64,000 nt of DNA from Arthrobacter agilis (GCF_006494655.1 NZ_VHIM01000001.1:372001-436000), one strand, 5' to 3'. Counted from the stretch's first letter, positions 28,078 through 36,946 are shown. Translations and numbers: made by a program. Notes: generated by a model not told the origin, from the letters alone.

Positions 28078-28803
28078 ATGGTGAAGAAGTACCGGGTGGC
28101 GACGGACCGCCTCCATCTCTGGCTCATGCTCGTCCTCACGTTCTCCACCGGGGTGATCGACGCCGTCGGCTATCTCGGGCTCGACCGCGTCTTCACCGGC
28201 AACATGACGGGCAACGTCGTCCTCCTGGGCATGGCCTTCGCGGGCGGAGCCGACCTCCCGATCCTGCGGCCGGCCCTCGCGCTCGCCTTCTTCATGGTGG
28301 GGGCGGCCCTGGCGGGTCGCGTGCTGAGGAAAGGACCGGTGGGGTGGTCCGGTCATACCTCGAGCTCGCTCCTGACCGTCACTCTCGGCCTCACCGCGCT
28401 CGCCGTCTACGTGGCCCTCGTCGACGTCCATGCGGAGGAGATCCTCGGCAGCATCACGACGTCGGGCCTGGCCACCATGATGGGCATCCAGGCCGCGACG
28501 GCCAAGCGCCTCAAGGTCGCCGAGATCACCACCGTCGTCGTCACCTCGACCATCACCGGGCTCGCCTCGGACTCCCGGCTCGCGGGGGGCAAGAGTCCCT
28601 TCTGGGCGCGGCGCTTCTCGGCCATCGCCCTCATCCTGGCCGGCGCCGTCGCAGGGGCACTCACCCTCAAGGTGGACCTGTGGCTCGGCATCGCGGTGTC
28701 GGCGCTCCTGTCCGCCGTCGTCACCCTCCTCGGGCATCTGCGGCACCGCCGGGACCTCCGGCAGGAGGCGGAGGAGAGCGCCGCGGAAACCGCACTACGG
28801 TAG
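28078..28803 (+). CDS. DUF1275 (YoaK-like) membrane protein
   Basis: The 241-residue protein has six hydrophobic segments and the family motif STGVIDAVGYLGLDRVFTGNMTGNVVLLGMAFAGG in the first two helices, plus MMGIQAATAKRLKVAEITTVVVTSTITGLASDS. GGAGGAAATC precedes ATG 28078. The function of the family is unknown; members are thought to be small transporters. It shares its divergent promoter region and two operator-like sites with the gamma-glutamyltransferase gene, so the two may respond to the same signal. Confidence 0.86.
   Translation: MVKKYRVATDRLHLWLMLVLTFSTGVIDAVGYLGLDRVFTGNMTGNVVLLGMAFAGGADLPILRPALALAFFMVGAALAGRVLRKGPVGWSGHTSSSLLTVTLGLTALAVYVALVDVHAEEILGSITTSGLATMMGIQAATAKRLKVAEITTVVVTSTITGLASDSRLAGGKSPFWARRFSAIALILAGAVAGALTLKVDLWLGIAVSALLSAVVTLLGHLRHRRDLRQEAEESAAETALR
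28796..28801 (+). promoter_or_regulatory. -10 box for the CPBP gene, inside the end of DUF1275
   Basis: TACGGT overlaps the last codons of DUF1275 and its TAG stop. Six bases (AGAAGC) separate it from ATG 28808. Leaderless transcription is inferred. Confidence 0.45.
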
Positions 28804-28807
28804 AAGC

Positions 28808-30274
28808 ATGGACCCGGCAGACCAGCAGTACGCATTCCACCGCCTCGCCCGCTCGTGGCCGCAGTACCGGTGGTGGAAGCCCCTCCTCACCGCCCTCCTC
28901 GGGGTCGCGTTCTACCTGGCCTTCACGGTCATCCTGCTGCTCGTGGCCGTGGTCGCTGTCCTGGCGACGTCCGCCGACGTCCAGCCCTACCTGGACGCCG
29001 CCGAAGCGATCGATCTGAGCGATCCGGTGATCTTCGCCTTCACCCTGGCATCCTTGATCATTCTGATCCCGGCCCTCGCGCTCGCCACCCTGATCACCGG
29101 GCCGCGACCCATCGGGATGCTGTCGTCGGTGGCCGGGCGAATCCGCTGGCGCTGGCTGGGTGTCTGCGTGATCGCCGCGGTCGTGGTCTTCGGCGTGAGC
29201 CTGGGCGTCTCGAGCGTGATCGAGCTCTTCCTCCCGGGGCAGCCCGCGGCCGAGCTACCGGGCCGGCCGGACACCTCGGTGCTGCTGGTCCTGCTCGCGC
29301 TGACCATCCTCGCGGTCCCGTTCCAGGCCGCCGCAGAGGAGTACGTCTTCCGCGGCTTCCTGATGCAGGTGATCGGAGGCTGGCTGAAGCATCCGGCCTT
29401 CGCCATCCTGCTGCCGGTCCCCCTCTTCGTGCTGGGCCACCTCTACGACCCGCTCGGGCAGGCCGACGTCGCGATCTTCGCCGTCTTCGCGGGCTGGATC
29501 ACCTGGCGGACGGGTGGGCTGGAGGCGGCAATCGCCGTGCATGCGATCAACAACATGACCATCTTCGCTCTCGGCGCGTTCGGACTCGTGGACGTCAACG
29601 CCACCGAGGGGTCGGCGGGCGGCCTCGTCGTCTCGGTGCTGACCACTGCGGTGACGGCCGTGGTCATCGTCCGCCTGGCCGATCGCCGCGGCATCGACCG
29701 CACGCGCACGGGCGCTCCGGCTCCGCAGGAGACGGCAGGGGTGCAGGGGCAGCCACCGGCCTACGCGGTAGGACGTGGCGGCCGGACGAACGACCCCCTC
29801 GGGTGGGACCCCACCCAGTACGACGACGTCCGCTACAGCACTCCGGGAACCGGGGCGTACCCGGGAACCACCCCCGGGGGCGGCCCGGCGGCGGGTCCGT
29901 CCCCGAGCCCGGGGCCGTCCCCCACCGCCGTCCAGCAGAACGGTCGGCAGGACGGTCGGCCGGACCGGTCCGGCCCTCCACGGGCTGACGCGCCGTTTTC
30001 CGACATTCCTCCCGGCGGCGCTCATGCCGTCGGCACTCCTCCCGAGCATGCCCCGTCGCACGCACCATCAGCTGCTCCCCGGGCGGACCGCGCACTCCCG
30101 TCCCGCGCCCCCTCCGCTGCTCCCTCCGCCATTCGGGAAGCGGACCACTCCTCGGATCGGCACCCCGCGGGGCCCGCCCACCCGTCAGGGCCGGGCTACC
30201 CCTCAGGCCCGGGCTACCCCGCCGGTCCCGGCTTCCCCGCCGGGACGTCCCCGGACAGTACGCCTGGAGAGTAG
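28808..30274 (+). CDS. CPBP-family intramembrane protease with disordered C-terminal tail
   Basis: The 488-residue protein has about eight transmembrane segments in the first 300 residues. They carry the Abi/CPBP motifs AAAEEYVFRGFLMQ (Glu-Glu-x3-Arg), FVLGHLYDP (His) and AVHAINNM (His-x3-Asn), the glutamic-protease active site of the Rce1/CPBP superfamily. Residues about 310-488 are Pro/Ser/Gly/Ala-rich, with repeated G-Y-P-S/A-G-P blocks near the end, and look disordered. Family members process prenylated proteins or peptide bacteriocins or give immunity; no bacteriocin gene is nearby. Confidence 0.87.
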   Translation: MDPADQQYAFHRLARSWPQYRWWKPLLTALLGVAFYLAFTVILLLVAVVAVLATSADVQPYLDAAEAIDLSDPVIFAFTLASLIILIPALALATLITGPRPIGMLSSVAGRIRWRWLGVCVIAAVVVFGVSLGVSSVIELFLPGQPAAELPGRPDTSVLLVLLALTILAVPFQAAAEEYVFRGFLMQVIGGWLKHPAFAILLPVPLFVLGHLYDPLGQADVAIFAVFAGWITWRTGGLEAAIAVHAINNMTIFALGAFGLVDVNATEGSAGGLVVSVLTTAVTAVVIVRLADRRGIDRTRTGAPAPQETAGVQGQPPAYAVGRGGRTNDPLGWDPTQYDDVRYSTPGTGAYPGTTPGGGPAAGPSPSPGPSPTAVQQNGRQDGRPDRSGPPRADAPFSDIPPGGAHAVGTPPEHAPSHAPSAAPRADRALPSRAPSAAPSAIREADHSSDRHPAGPAHPSGPGYPSGPGYPAGPGFPAGTSPDSTPGE

Positions 30275-30276
30275 AC

Positions 30277-30648
30277 CTAGCGGTCGCTGCTCCCGCCCAG
30301 GATCCGCCCCCGGGCCGCAGCGAGTTCGTCCGCCGTGATGGTGCCGTCCTCGTGCAGTGACTGGAGTTCGGCGAGCCTGTCCGCCGTGGATCGTCGGGGG
30401 CCGAGCATCTCGCTGTCGAGAGCACGCACGGCCAGATCGGTCTGGAGGGTAAGGGGATCGTGTCCCGCTCTCCGGGCCCGCCCGGCATTGCGGACGATGG
30501 ACACGATCACGAAGACGAAGACGGCCAGCACGAGCACCAGGATGATGGTGAAGGCGGCGTCGAACGCCCCCGTGGCGCCGGGATCGAGGCTCGGGTCAGG
30601 GATGATGTCCTCCTGCGTCGTGCTGCCGATGATCCCATCACCCTCCAC
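30277..30648 (-). CDS. SHOCT-domain small membrane protein
   Basis: The 123-residue protein has one transmembrane segment (AAFTIILVLVLAVFVFVIVSIV) and a C-terminal SHOCT module, RLAELQSLHEDGTITADELAAARGRILG. SHOCT domains occur at protein ends and are thought to mediate oligomerisation or membrane association. The stop is two bases from the convergent CPBP stop. The GTG start at 30648 has only weak ribosome-site support. Confidence 0.75.
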   Translation of the reverse strand: MEGDGIIGSTTQEDIIPDPSLDPGATGAFDAAFTIILVLVLAVFVFVIVSIVRNAGRARRAGHDPLTLQTDLAVRALDSEMLGPRRSTADRLAELQSLHEDGTITADELAAARGRILGGSSDR

Positions 30649-30723
30649 CGAGGAACACCTGCGGTCAACCCCGAAACGCTCCGTACGGCAGACCGGGACG
30701 CCGAATGCCGCAGGGGCCTCGGC

Positions 30724-31395
30724 TCACCCCTCGACGCGGAGACCCATGCTCTCCGCCAGGAACGGCGCCAGTAGTTGCAGCTGCTGGTCGTCGATGGTCG
30801 CACCGCGCAGCCCGTCGAGTCCGTGGATCCCGCGGAAGCTGCTGGAGCGCAAGTCCACGTCCTTCAGCCGTGCGCCATCGAGCGTCAGAGTCCCGACCGT
30901 GCAGTCGCGGAGCGCCACGCGGGTGGCCGTGACCCCGCTCAGGTCGAGTTCGCCGATGATGCAGCCACTGACGAGGACGTCGGTGAGCCGGGCACCGCGG
31001 AGGTTCACGTAGTCGAGCTTGCCGCCGTCCAGGTGGACGCCGTCGAGCCGGCTGTCGTACAGCTCCGCGGAGCCCCAGCGTGTGCTGTGCAGTGCGGTCT
31101 CGCGCCAGCTGCTGCGGGAGGCCCGGAAGACCGGGGCGAAGAGGTCCTCGAAGGAGCACTCGATGAAGCGAGCACCCCTCAACTCGGTGTCGTTCAGGGA
31201 CACACCCTCGAGCAGGCACTCCTGGAGTGTGATGCCGCCGAGCTCGGCGCCGTCGAACACTGTCCGCTCGTAGTGCTCGGCTTCGCGGTGCTCGCCGTCC
31301 AGCAACTGCGGCTCGGCTCGCCACTCCAGTCCGCGCGGCGCCTGCAGGGACAGCCGTGGCCCGATCGTCGAACTGCGGGGGGATCGCGCTGGCAT
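30724..31395 (-). CDS. Pentapeptide-repeat protein
   Basis: The protein of about 223 residues has many A(D/N)LxX-type repeats, for example FDGAELGGITLQECLLEGVSL, ELYDSRLDGVHLDGG and YVNLRGARLTDVLVSG, with Leu/Phe at the central position of successive five-residue turns. Such proteins fold as a right-handed quadrilateral beta-helix; some mimic DNA and protect gyrase, but most have no known role. No signal peptide is seen. ATG 31395 is chosen; GTG 31431 is an alternative with GGAAGG three bases upstream. Confidence 0.85.
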   Translation of the reverse strand: MPARSPRSSTIGPRLSLQAPRGLEWRAEPQLLDGEHREAEHYERTVFDGAELGGITLQECLLEGVSLNDTELRGARFIECSFEDLFAPVFRASRSSWRETALHSTRWGSAELYDSRLDGVHLDGGKLDYVNLRGARLTDVLVSGCIIGELDLSGVTATRVALRDCTVGTLTLDGARLKDVDLRSSSFRGIHGLDGLRGATIDDQQLQLLAPFLAESMGLRVEG

Positions 31396-31542
31396 GGTGT
31401 CCGTCCAATCATGGTCTGTTCCGCCCGTCACGGGCCTTCCCTCATTCCATCACCCGGGGGTGTCGGAACACCTGCCGGCGTCACGGGCGAGCCGTGCATC
31501 GACATACGCGGCCGAACTGTTCTCCCCACGCAGGGCATCCCC

Positions 31543-31548
31543 TACAGT
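31543..31548 (+). promoter_or_regulatory. Candidate -10 box for the APC permease gene
   Basis: TACAGT lies 44 bases before ATG 31593. No clear -35 box is seen. Leader length would be about 38 nt with GGAG before the start. Confidence 0.35.
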
Positions 31549-31592
31549 GGACCAACCCCGACCGGGAGCCGACCACACAGGATGGAGCCGCC

Positions 31593-33026
31593 ATGTCGAC
31601 CAGGAACAGCACGCGAGGCGCAGGAAACGGACAGGACGCCTCACTCCTGAAGGTCCTCGGCAACTGGGACGCCCTGGCGCTGGGCTTCGGGGCGATGATC
31701 GGGTTCGGCTGGGTCGTCCTCACGGGAGGCTGGATCGCGTCCGCGGGCACGGGCGGCGCCGTCCTGGCGATGGTGACGGGCGGCGTCATCATGGGGGTCG
31801 TCGGTCTCACCTACGCGGAGCTCACGGCGGCGATGCCCAAGGCCGGCGGCGAGCACAACTTCCTGCTGCGCGGTATGGGACCGCGCTGGTCCTTCGTGGG
31901 TTCCTGGGCGATCACCGGCGGCTACGTGACCATCGTGGCCTTCGAGGCGGTCGCCCTCCCCCGCACCGCCGAGTACATCTTCCCGAACCTCAGCCAGGTC
32001 CCGCTCTGGACGGTCGCCGGCGATCAGGTGCACCTCACCTGGGCCCTCGTGGGCGCTGTCGCCGCCGTCGTCATCACGCTCGTCAACATCCGGGGCGTCA
32101 AGATCGCGGGCTCGGCGCAGTCCTTCGTGGTCGTGTTCCTGCTGATCCTCGGCAGCTTCACGGGCGGTTCCACCACGAACATGCAGCCGTTCTTCACGGG
32201 CGGTTCGGCGGGGTTCTTCGCGGTCCTCGTCGTGGTGCCGTTCCTGTTCGTCGGCTTCGACGTCATCCCGCAATCGGCGGAGGAGGTCGACATCCCCGCA
32301 CGGCAGATCGGCCGGCTCGTGGTGGTCGCCGTCATCCTCGCCACCATCTGGTACGTGATGACGATCCTGACCACGTCCGCCGCCATGCCGGCCGCCGATC
32401 TCGCGGCCGCGGACATCGCCACCGCGGACGCGATGGGAGCGATGTTCGGCTCCGACGCCATGGCGAAGGTCCTGATCGCCGGAGGGATCGCGGGCATCCT
32501 GACCTCCTGGAACTCGCTCCTGCTCGGTGCCTCCCGGCTCATGTACTCCATGTCGCGGTCCGGCATGCTGCCGCGGTGGTTCGGTGTGCTCCATCCCCGC
32601 TACCGCACCCCGGTGAACGCCCTCATCTTCATCGGGGCCCTCTCCTTCGCCGCCCCCTTCTTCGGAACGCAGATGCTCGGCTGGCTCGTGGACTCCGGGG
32701 CGCCGAGCATCGTGCTGGCCTACATCCTCGTGTCGCTGGTCTTCGTGATCCTGCGCCGCCGCGATCCCGGCATGGACCGTCCGCTGCGCATCGGCGGGGC
32801 GGGTAACGGAGGCGTGGTGATCGGCTGGGTGGCGGTGGTCCTGTGCGTGGCCCTGCTCAGCCTGTACCTCCCGGGCATGCCGGCGGCGCTCACTCCGCCG
32901 CCCTGGATCCTCTTCGGTCTGTGGTGGGTCCTCGGGATCGTCTTCCTGCTGCGGATCCCGAGCGGGATAGCGCCCGGGCACGACGCCGAGGAGCGCCTCC
33001 TCGAGCGGCTGGCGGAACGCCGGTGA
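31593..33026 (+). CDS. APC-superfamily amino acid/amine permease
   Basis: The 477-residue protein has about 12 transmembrane segments. The first carries the substrate-binding bend ALGFGAMIGFGWVVLTGGW, and GLTYAELTAAMPKAGGEHNFLLRGMG is the usual helix 2-3 loop. GFDVIPQSAEEVDIPARQIGR fits helix 6 to 7. It should import an amino acid or amine by H+ or Na+ coupling. Substrate is unclear. GGAG lies five bases before the ATG. The next genes are on the same strand but 68 bp away. Confidence 0.87.
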   Translation: MSTRNSTRGAGNGQDASLLKVLGNWDALALGFGAMIGFGWVVLTGGWIASAGTGGAVLAMVTGGVIMGVVGLTYAELTAAMPKAGGEHNFLLRGMGPRWSFVGSWAITGGYVTIVAFEAVALPRTAEYIFPNLSQVPLWTVAGDQVHLTWALVGAVAAVVITLVNIRGVKIAGSAQSFVVVFLLILGSFTGGSTTNMQPFFTGGSAGFFAVLVVVPFLFVGFDVIPQSAEEVDIPARQIGRLVVVAVILATIWYVMTILTTSAAMPAADLAAADIATADAMGAMFGSDAMAKVLIAGGIAGILTSWNSLLLGASRLMYSMSRSGMLPRWFGVLHPRYRTPVNALIFIGALSFAAPFFGTQMLGWLVDSGAPSIVLAYILVSLVFVILRRRDPGMDRPLRIGGAGNGGVVIGWVAVVLCVALLSLYLPGMPAALTPPPWILFGLWWVLGIVFLLRIPSGIAPGHDAEERLLERLAERR

Positions 33027-33094
33027 CGGCGGGGCGGAACGCGTAGGCCCGTGCTTTACTGGGGAGCATCGTCAGTCCAGGGGGAGGCAGCGTC

Positions 33095-33562
33095 ATGAGC
33101 AGCGACCGCATGCAGGGCATTTACGACACGCGCTACGACGGCATCTACCAGCGCGGCGGCGCGGCCGAACCGGGAGTGCGGGCCGCTGTGGCGGAGCCGG
33201 CCCGCTTCCCCGTCCAGCAGCACGCGGACCGCCCCGACGACGCCCCGGCCGGGTCCTCCGTCATCCGGGAGGTGGGTGCCGAGCCCGAGACGCAGCACGA
33301 GCCCGCGCCCCGGCAGGGGAACCCCTTCGATGTCTGGTTGTGGGTGGTCTCGGCCGTCCTCGTGGCACTCGGCGTGTTCTTCGTCTCGGCGCCCATGCTG
33401 TACGCGGAGCGTGCCGAGGTGATCGCTTCCACCACCTACTACAGCAGTCCGTGGTTCAACTACACGGTGATGCTCGCCCCGGCCCTGATCCTCCTCGGCG
33501 CGGCCACCGCCGTCGTCCAGCTCTTCGTGCTCTCGATCCGGCACACCCTGCGCACGCGCTGA
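33095..33562 (+). CDS. Two-helix membrane protein of unknown function
   Basis: The 155-residue protein has a hydrophilic N-terminal half (75 residues, Pro/Glu/Ala-rich) and two transmembrane segments (VWLWVVSAVLVALGVFFVSAP and MLAPALILLGAATAVVQLFVLSI). The Asp-Gly-Ile-Tyr-Gln repeat near the start (IYDTRYDGIYQRGG) is distinctive. No family was recognised. GGGAGG precedes the ATG. Confidence 0.7.
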   Translation: MSSDRMQGIYDTRYDGIYQRGGAAEPGVRAAVAEPARFPVQQHADRPDDAPAGSSVIREVGAEPETQHEPAPRQGNPFDVWLWVVSAVLVALGVFFVSAPMLYAERAEVIASTTYYSSPWFNYTVMLAPALILLGAATAVVQLFVLSIRHTLRTR

Positions 33563-33591
33563 CGAGGGACGGGACCCGTGCGCTCCGCCCG

Positions 33592-33597
33592 TAGGGT
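33592..33597 (+). promoter_or_regulatory. -10 box of a leaderless transcript for the glutaminase gene
   Basis: TAGGGT is followed by seven bases (GGGATAC) and then ATG 33605. No ribosome site is seen. Confidence 0.45.
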
Positions 33598-33604
33598 GGG
33601 ATAC

Positions 33605-35419
33605 ATGGAATCGCCGATCGAGACGTACCTCAGGACCATCCACCGGGAGATCTCGGAGTTGCGTGACGGCAAGGTGCACAGCACCATCCCGGCCATGGCC
33701 AACGTGAACCCGGACAACTTCGGCATCTGCCTGACCACGGTGGACGGCTACATGTACGAGGTCGGGGACACCCGCGAGGAATTCACCATCCAGTCGATCT
33801 CGAAGCCCTTCACCTACGGCCTCGCCCTGACGGATCTCGGGATGGACGCGGTGGACGCGAAGGTCGACGTCGAGCCGTCGGGCGATTCCTTCAACGAGAT
33901 CTCCCTCGCCGAGGGGACGGGCCGCCCGTCCAACGCCATGATCAACGCCGGAGCCCTCACGGCCACGTCGCTCGTGCAGTCCCGCGGCGGGAACAGGCGC
34001 TTCAAGCGCATCGTGAACTCCTACTCCCAGTTCGCCGGGCGACAGCTCGGCGTCAACGAGGAGGTGTTCCGCTCCGAACTCGAGCACGGCCATCGGAACC
34101 GTGCCCTTGCCTACCTCCTCCGGTCCTTCGACATCATCGAAGACGATCCCACGCCGGTCGTGGAGGACTACTTCCGGCAGTGCTCGGTCATGGTCAACTG
34201 CATGGACCTCTCCGTCATGGCCGCCACCCTCGCGAACTCGGGACGCAACCCGCTCACCGGCGTCGAGGCCATGGATCTCCTCGCGGTCGAGCGCGTACTG
34301 TCCGTCATGACCACGTGCGGCATGTACGACGACGCCGGGTCCTGGATCAGCACCGTCGGCATGCCGGCGAAGAGCGGCGTGGGAGGCGGCACCATCGCCG
34401 TCCTCCCCGGCCAGGTGGGGCTGGCCGTCTACTCCCCGCCCCTGGACGAGCACGGCAGCAGCGTGCGCGGTATCGCGACCAGCCAGCGCCTGTCCCGCGA
34501 CATGGAACTGCACTTCGTCCGGGCCGCGCGCGCCGGGCGCTCGGCCATCCGCGCCACGTACGACATCACGGCGGCCCCGTCCGGTATCCGGCGCACGGAC
34601 GAGGCGATGGAGGTGCTCCGCGACCAGGGACACCGCGCCGTGGTGATCGAGCTCAACGGTGACCTGCTGTTCGCCGGGACGGAATCGATGGTCCGTGCGC
34701 TGAGCAGCCTCGACGACGACATCGACTTCGTGATCCTCGACCTCCGCCGGGTCGACGAGGTGGCGGACGTGTCGCTCCGCCTGCTGGGAGAGGTGCGGGA
34801 GAACCTCGCCACCGTCGACCGCGATCTCGTGCTGATCGACGGCGAGGGGACCCTCGCGGAGACCTTCAGGGACGTGGACCGGGCCGTCCCGACCTTCGAC
34901 ACCCGCACCGCCGCCGTGGAGTACTGCGAGAACGAACTGATCACGCGCTACGGGCGGGACCTGATCCTCCCGTCCGAGGTGGAGGTCGCCCAGTGTCCCG
35001 CACTGAGTCCGCTGTCCCCGGAATCGGTCGAGGCCCTGACGCTCCGCATGGAGGACCGCACCTACGAGAAGGGCCACGTGGTGCGGCGTGTCGGCCAGAA
35101 CTTCGGGGGCGTCTTCTTCATCCTCTCCGGGAAGATCGTCACCTCGGTCCCCGGGCCGTCCGGCGAGCGCCTGAAGCTCACGACCCTCAGCGCGGGCATG
35201 ACCTTCGGGGAACTGGCCCTCGGCAGCGACGACCGGCAGGAGACCACGGTGAAGGCCCTCGAGGACGTCCATGTGAAGGTCCTCACGGCACAGGCGATCC
35301 GGAGCATCGAGCAGGAGGATCCGCCCCTCGCCGTCGAGCTGTGGAAGGCCCTGACCCGTGACGCGTACACGCGGGTGGACCTGTACCTGCGGGAGACCGC
35401 GGTCCGCGTCCGCGACTAG
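33605..35419 (+). CDS. glsA: Glutaminase fused to STAS and cyclic-nucleotide-binding domains
   Basis: The 604-residue protein has a glutaminase domain at about residues 1-310, with the serine-hydrolase-like pair Ser64 and Lys67 in QSISKPF, AMINAGALTAT and STVGMPAKSGVGGG. A STAS domain at about 325-440 includes VIELNGDLLFAGTE and FVILDLRRVDEVADVSLRLL. A CRP-type cNMP-binding domain at about 475-600 includes FGGVFFILSGKI and MTFGELALGSDDRQETTVKA. It hydrolyses glutamine to glutamate and ammonia. The added domains suggest control by a partner and a ligand; similar fusions occur in actinobacteria. Confidence 0.93.
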   Translation: MESPIETYLRTIHREISELRDGKVHSTIPAMANVNPDNFGICLTTVDGYMYEVGDTREEFTIQSISKPFTYGLALTDLGMDAVDAKVDVEPSGDSFNEISLAEGTGRPSNAMINAGALTATSLVQSRGGNRRFKRIVNSYSQFAGRQLGVNEEVFRSELEHGHRNRALAYLLRSFDIIEDDPTPVVEDYFRQCSVMVNCMDLSVMAATLANSGRNPLTGVEAMDLLAVERVLSVMTTCGMYDDAGSWISTVGMPAKSGVGGGTIAVLPGQVGLAVYSPPLDEHGSSVRGIATSQRLSRDMELHFVRAARAGRSAIRATYDITAAPSGIRRTDEAMEVLRDQGHRAVVIELNGDLLFAGTESMVRALSSLDDDIDFVILDLRRVDEVADVSLRLLGEVRENLATVDRDLVLIDGEGTLAETFRDVDRAVPTFDTRTAAVEYCENELITRYGRDLILPSEVEVAQCPALSPLSPESVEALTLRMEDRTYEKGHVVRRVGQNFGGVFFILSGKIVTSVPGPSGERLKLTTLSAGMTFGELALGSDDRQETTVKALEDVHVKVLTAQAIRSIEQEDPPLAVELWKALTRDAYTRVDLYLRETAVRVRD

Positions 35420-35451
35420 CGGCTTCGCCCGACCCTCACCCCCACCGCCCC

Positions 35452-35958
35452 TCAGCGTCCGGTATCGGTCTCCGCCGCCGCCTTCAGCGTCCGCAGCGTC
35501 CGCAGGATGTTCCCGCGCTGGAACGCCGCGATGGTGGACCCGCCCGTGGCGAGGTAGTCGAAGGCCCGGGCGGCGGCGTCGTGCCAGCGCCTGTCGTCCG
35601 TCCAAGCCTCGGTGACGAGCGTGCCGCCGTCGTGCTCCTCGAAGGTGTAGCGCCAGGTGGCGATCCTCGCCGGGAGTCGCCGGGTCGGGCTTCCGATGGC
35701 GTGGACGCGGAAGGCGAACTCGCGCCCCGGATCCGCGGCGGTCACCGTGCAGCGCGTCGTCCAGCTGACGCGACCGCGCGTGTTTGCGCCGTCGAAGACC
35801 GCGCCCACTCGCACGCCCTCGTGCGGCGAGGCCAGCACGGCTCCCCTGTTCTCCGGGCTCCACTCGCCCATCCTCGTCACGTCACTGACCATGCCGTAGA
35901 GCACCTGCGGCGACTGCGCGATCACCACGCTGTCCTCCACCGAGATCACCCGTCCCAT
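35452..35958 (-). CDS. SRPBCC-family protein
   Basis: The 168-residue protein fits the polyketide-cyclase/START-like fold. The first strand and helix (RVISVEDSVVIAQSPQVLYGMVSDVTRMGEWSPEN) and the turn ADPGREFAFRVHA are typical, as is the long C-terminal helix ending NILRTLRTLKAAAE. Such proteins bind hydrophobic ligands in a deep cavity. No catalytic residue is clear. A TAGACT-type -10 box on the minus strand lies about 55 bases upstream. Confidence 0.8.
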   Translation of the reverse strand: MGRVISVEDSVVIAQSPQVLYGMVSDVTRMGEWSPENRGAVLASPHEGVRVGAVFDGANTRGRVSWTTRCTVTAADPGREFAFRVHAIGSPTRRLPARIATWRYTFEEHDGGTLVTEAWTDDRRWHDAAARAFDYLATGGSTIAAFQRGNILRTLRTLKAAAETDTGR

Positions 35959-36013
35959 GCTTCCCCCTCGCTGCTGTTGCGCGCTCGGCCCACCCCGGGC
36001 GTCGCCGCCCGCC

Positions 36014-36042
36014 AGTCTACGGCGCCGCTCCGGCCCTAGACT
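36014..36042. promoter_or_regulatory. Divergent symmetric -10 boxes
   Basis: AGTCTA (36014-36019; TAGACT on minus) faces TAGACT (36037-36042) across 17 bp. The minus box serves the SRPBCC gene and the plus box the epimerase gene. The identical inverse hexamers suggest a shared divergent promoter. Confidence 0.5.
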
Positions 36043-36094
36043 GACGGACGGACGTGGCCCGCGGGGCCACCGGCAGCAGGAGGACGGACGGGCG

Positions 36095-36946
36095 ATGACC
36101 ATACTGATAGCGGGCTGCGGCGATCTCGGCACCGAGGTGGGCCTGCGTTTTGCGGCCCGCGGTGAGCGCGTGGTCGGCTGGCGCCGCTCCCCTGGGCGCC
36201 TCCCGGCTGGCATCGAAGGCGTGGCGGCGGACCTCACCCGGTCCCTGCCGCCGGTCCCTGCGGACACCGACGTCGTCGTCATCGCGACCGCCGCGGGCGC
36301 CAGGACCGAGGACGCGTACCGCAGCGCCTACGTGGACGCGACCGCCAATGTGCTGGACGCCCTCGAGCGCGACGGCGTCGTGCCGCGCCGCATCCTCTTC
36401 GTCTCCTCCACCGCCGTCTACGGGGACGCCGACGGCGCCTGGGTCACGGAGGACTCGCCGGCGGAGAACCCGGCGCCGACCGCGCGGCTGGTCAAGGAGG
36501 CCGAGGACGTCCTCCTCGGGCGGACGGACCGTGGAACGGTCCTGCGCCTGTCGGGCATCTACGGCCCGGGGCGCACACGCCTGATCGACCAGGTGACGGG
36601 CGGCAGCGCGGCACTGCCACCGCAGGTGCAGTGGACCAACCGCATCCATCGGGACGACGCCGCGGCTGCGATCGTGCACCTCGTCACGGAGGTCCCCACG
36701 CCCGAGCGGATCTACCTCGGCAGCGACGAACTGCCCGTCGACCTGGGCGAGGTCCTGCGGTTCCTGGCCGCCGAACTCGATCTGCCGGAGCCGCCCCTCG
36801 CGGACGGGTCGGGCGGCCCGGCCCGGGGTGGCGCGCGCCGCGTAGACAGCGGGCGCCTGCGCTCCACCGGCTTCTCGTTCACCTACCCGACCTATCGGGA
36901 GGGCTATCGCGCGGTGCTCGCCGGGAAGGGCGTCAGGCACCCGTGA
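36095..36946 (+). CDS. NAD(P)-dependent epimerase/dehydratase-family protein
   Basis: The 283-residue protein starts with a glycine-rich nucleotide motif, ILIAGCGDLGTEVGLRFAARG, rather than the plain GxxGxxG. VSSTAVYGDADGAWVTEDSPAEN and LRLSGIYGPGR are typical of the extended SDR subgroup, but the usual Tyr-x3-Lys pair is not obvious: position ARLVKEAEDVLL has Lys but no Tyr in register. It may be non-catalytic or atypical. GGAGG lies 11 bases before ATG. Its end overlaps the convergent GT87 gene by 14 bases. Confidence 0.82.
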   Translation: MTILIAGCGDLGTEVGLRFAARGERVVGWRRSPGRLPAGIEGVAADLTRSLPPVPADTDVVVIATAAGARTEDAYRSAYVDATANVLDALERDGVVPRRILFVSSTAVYGDADGAWVTEDSPAENPAPTARLVKEAEDVLLGRTDRGTVLRLSGIYGPGRTRLIDQVTGGSAALPPQVQWTNRIHRDDAAAAIVHLVTEVPTPERIYLGSDELPVDLGEVLRFLAAELDLPEPPLADGSGGPARGGARRVDSGRLRSTGFSFTYPTYREGYRAVLAGKGVRHP

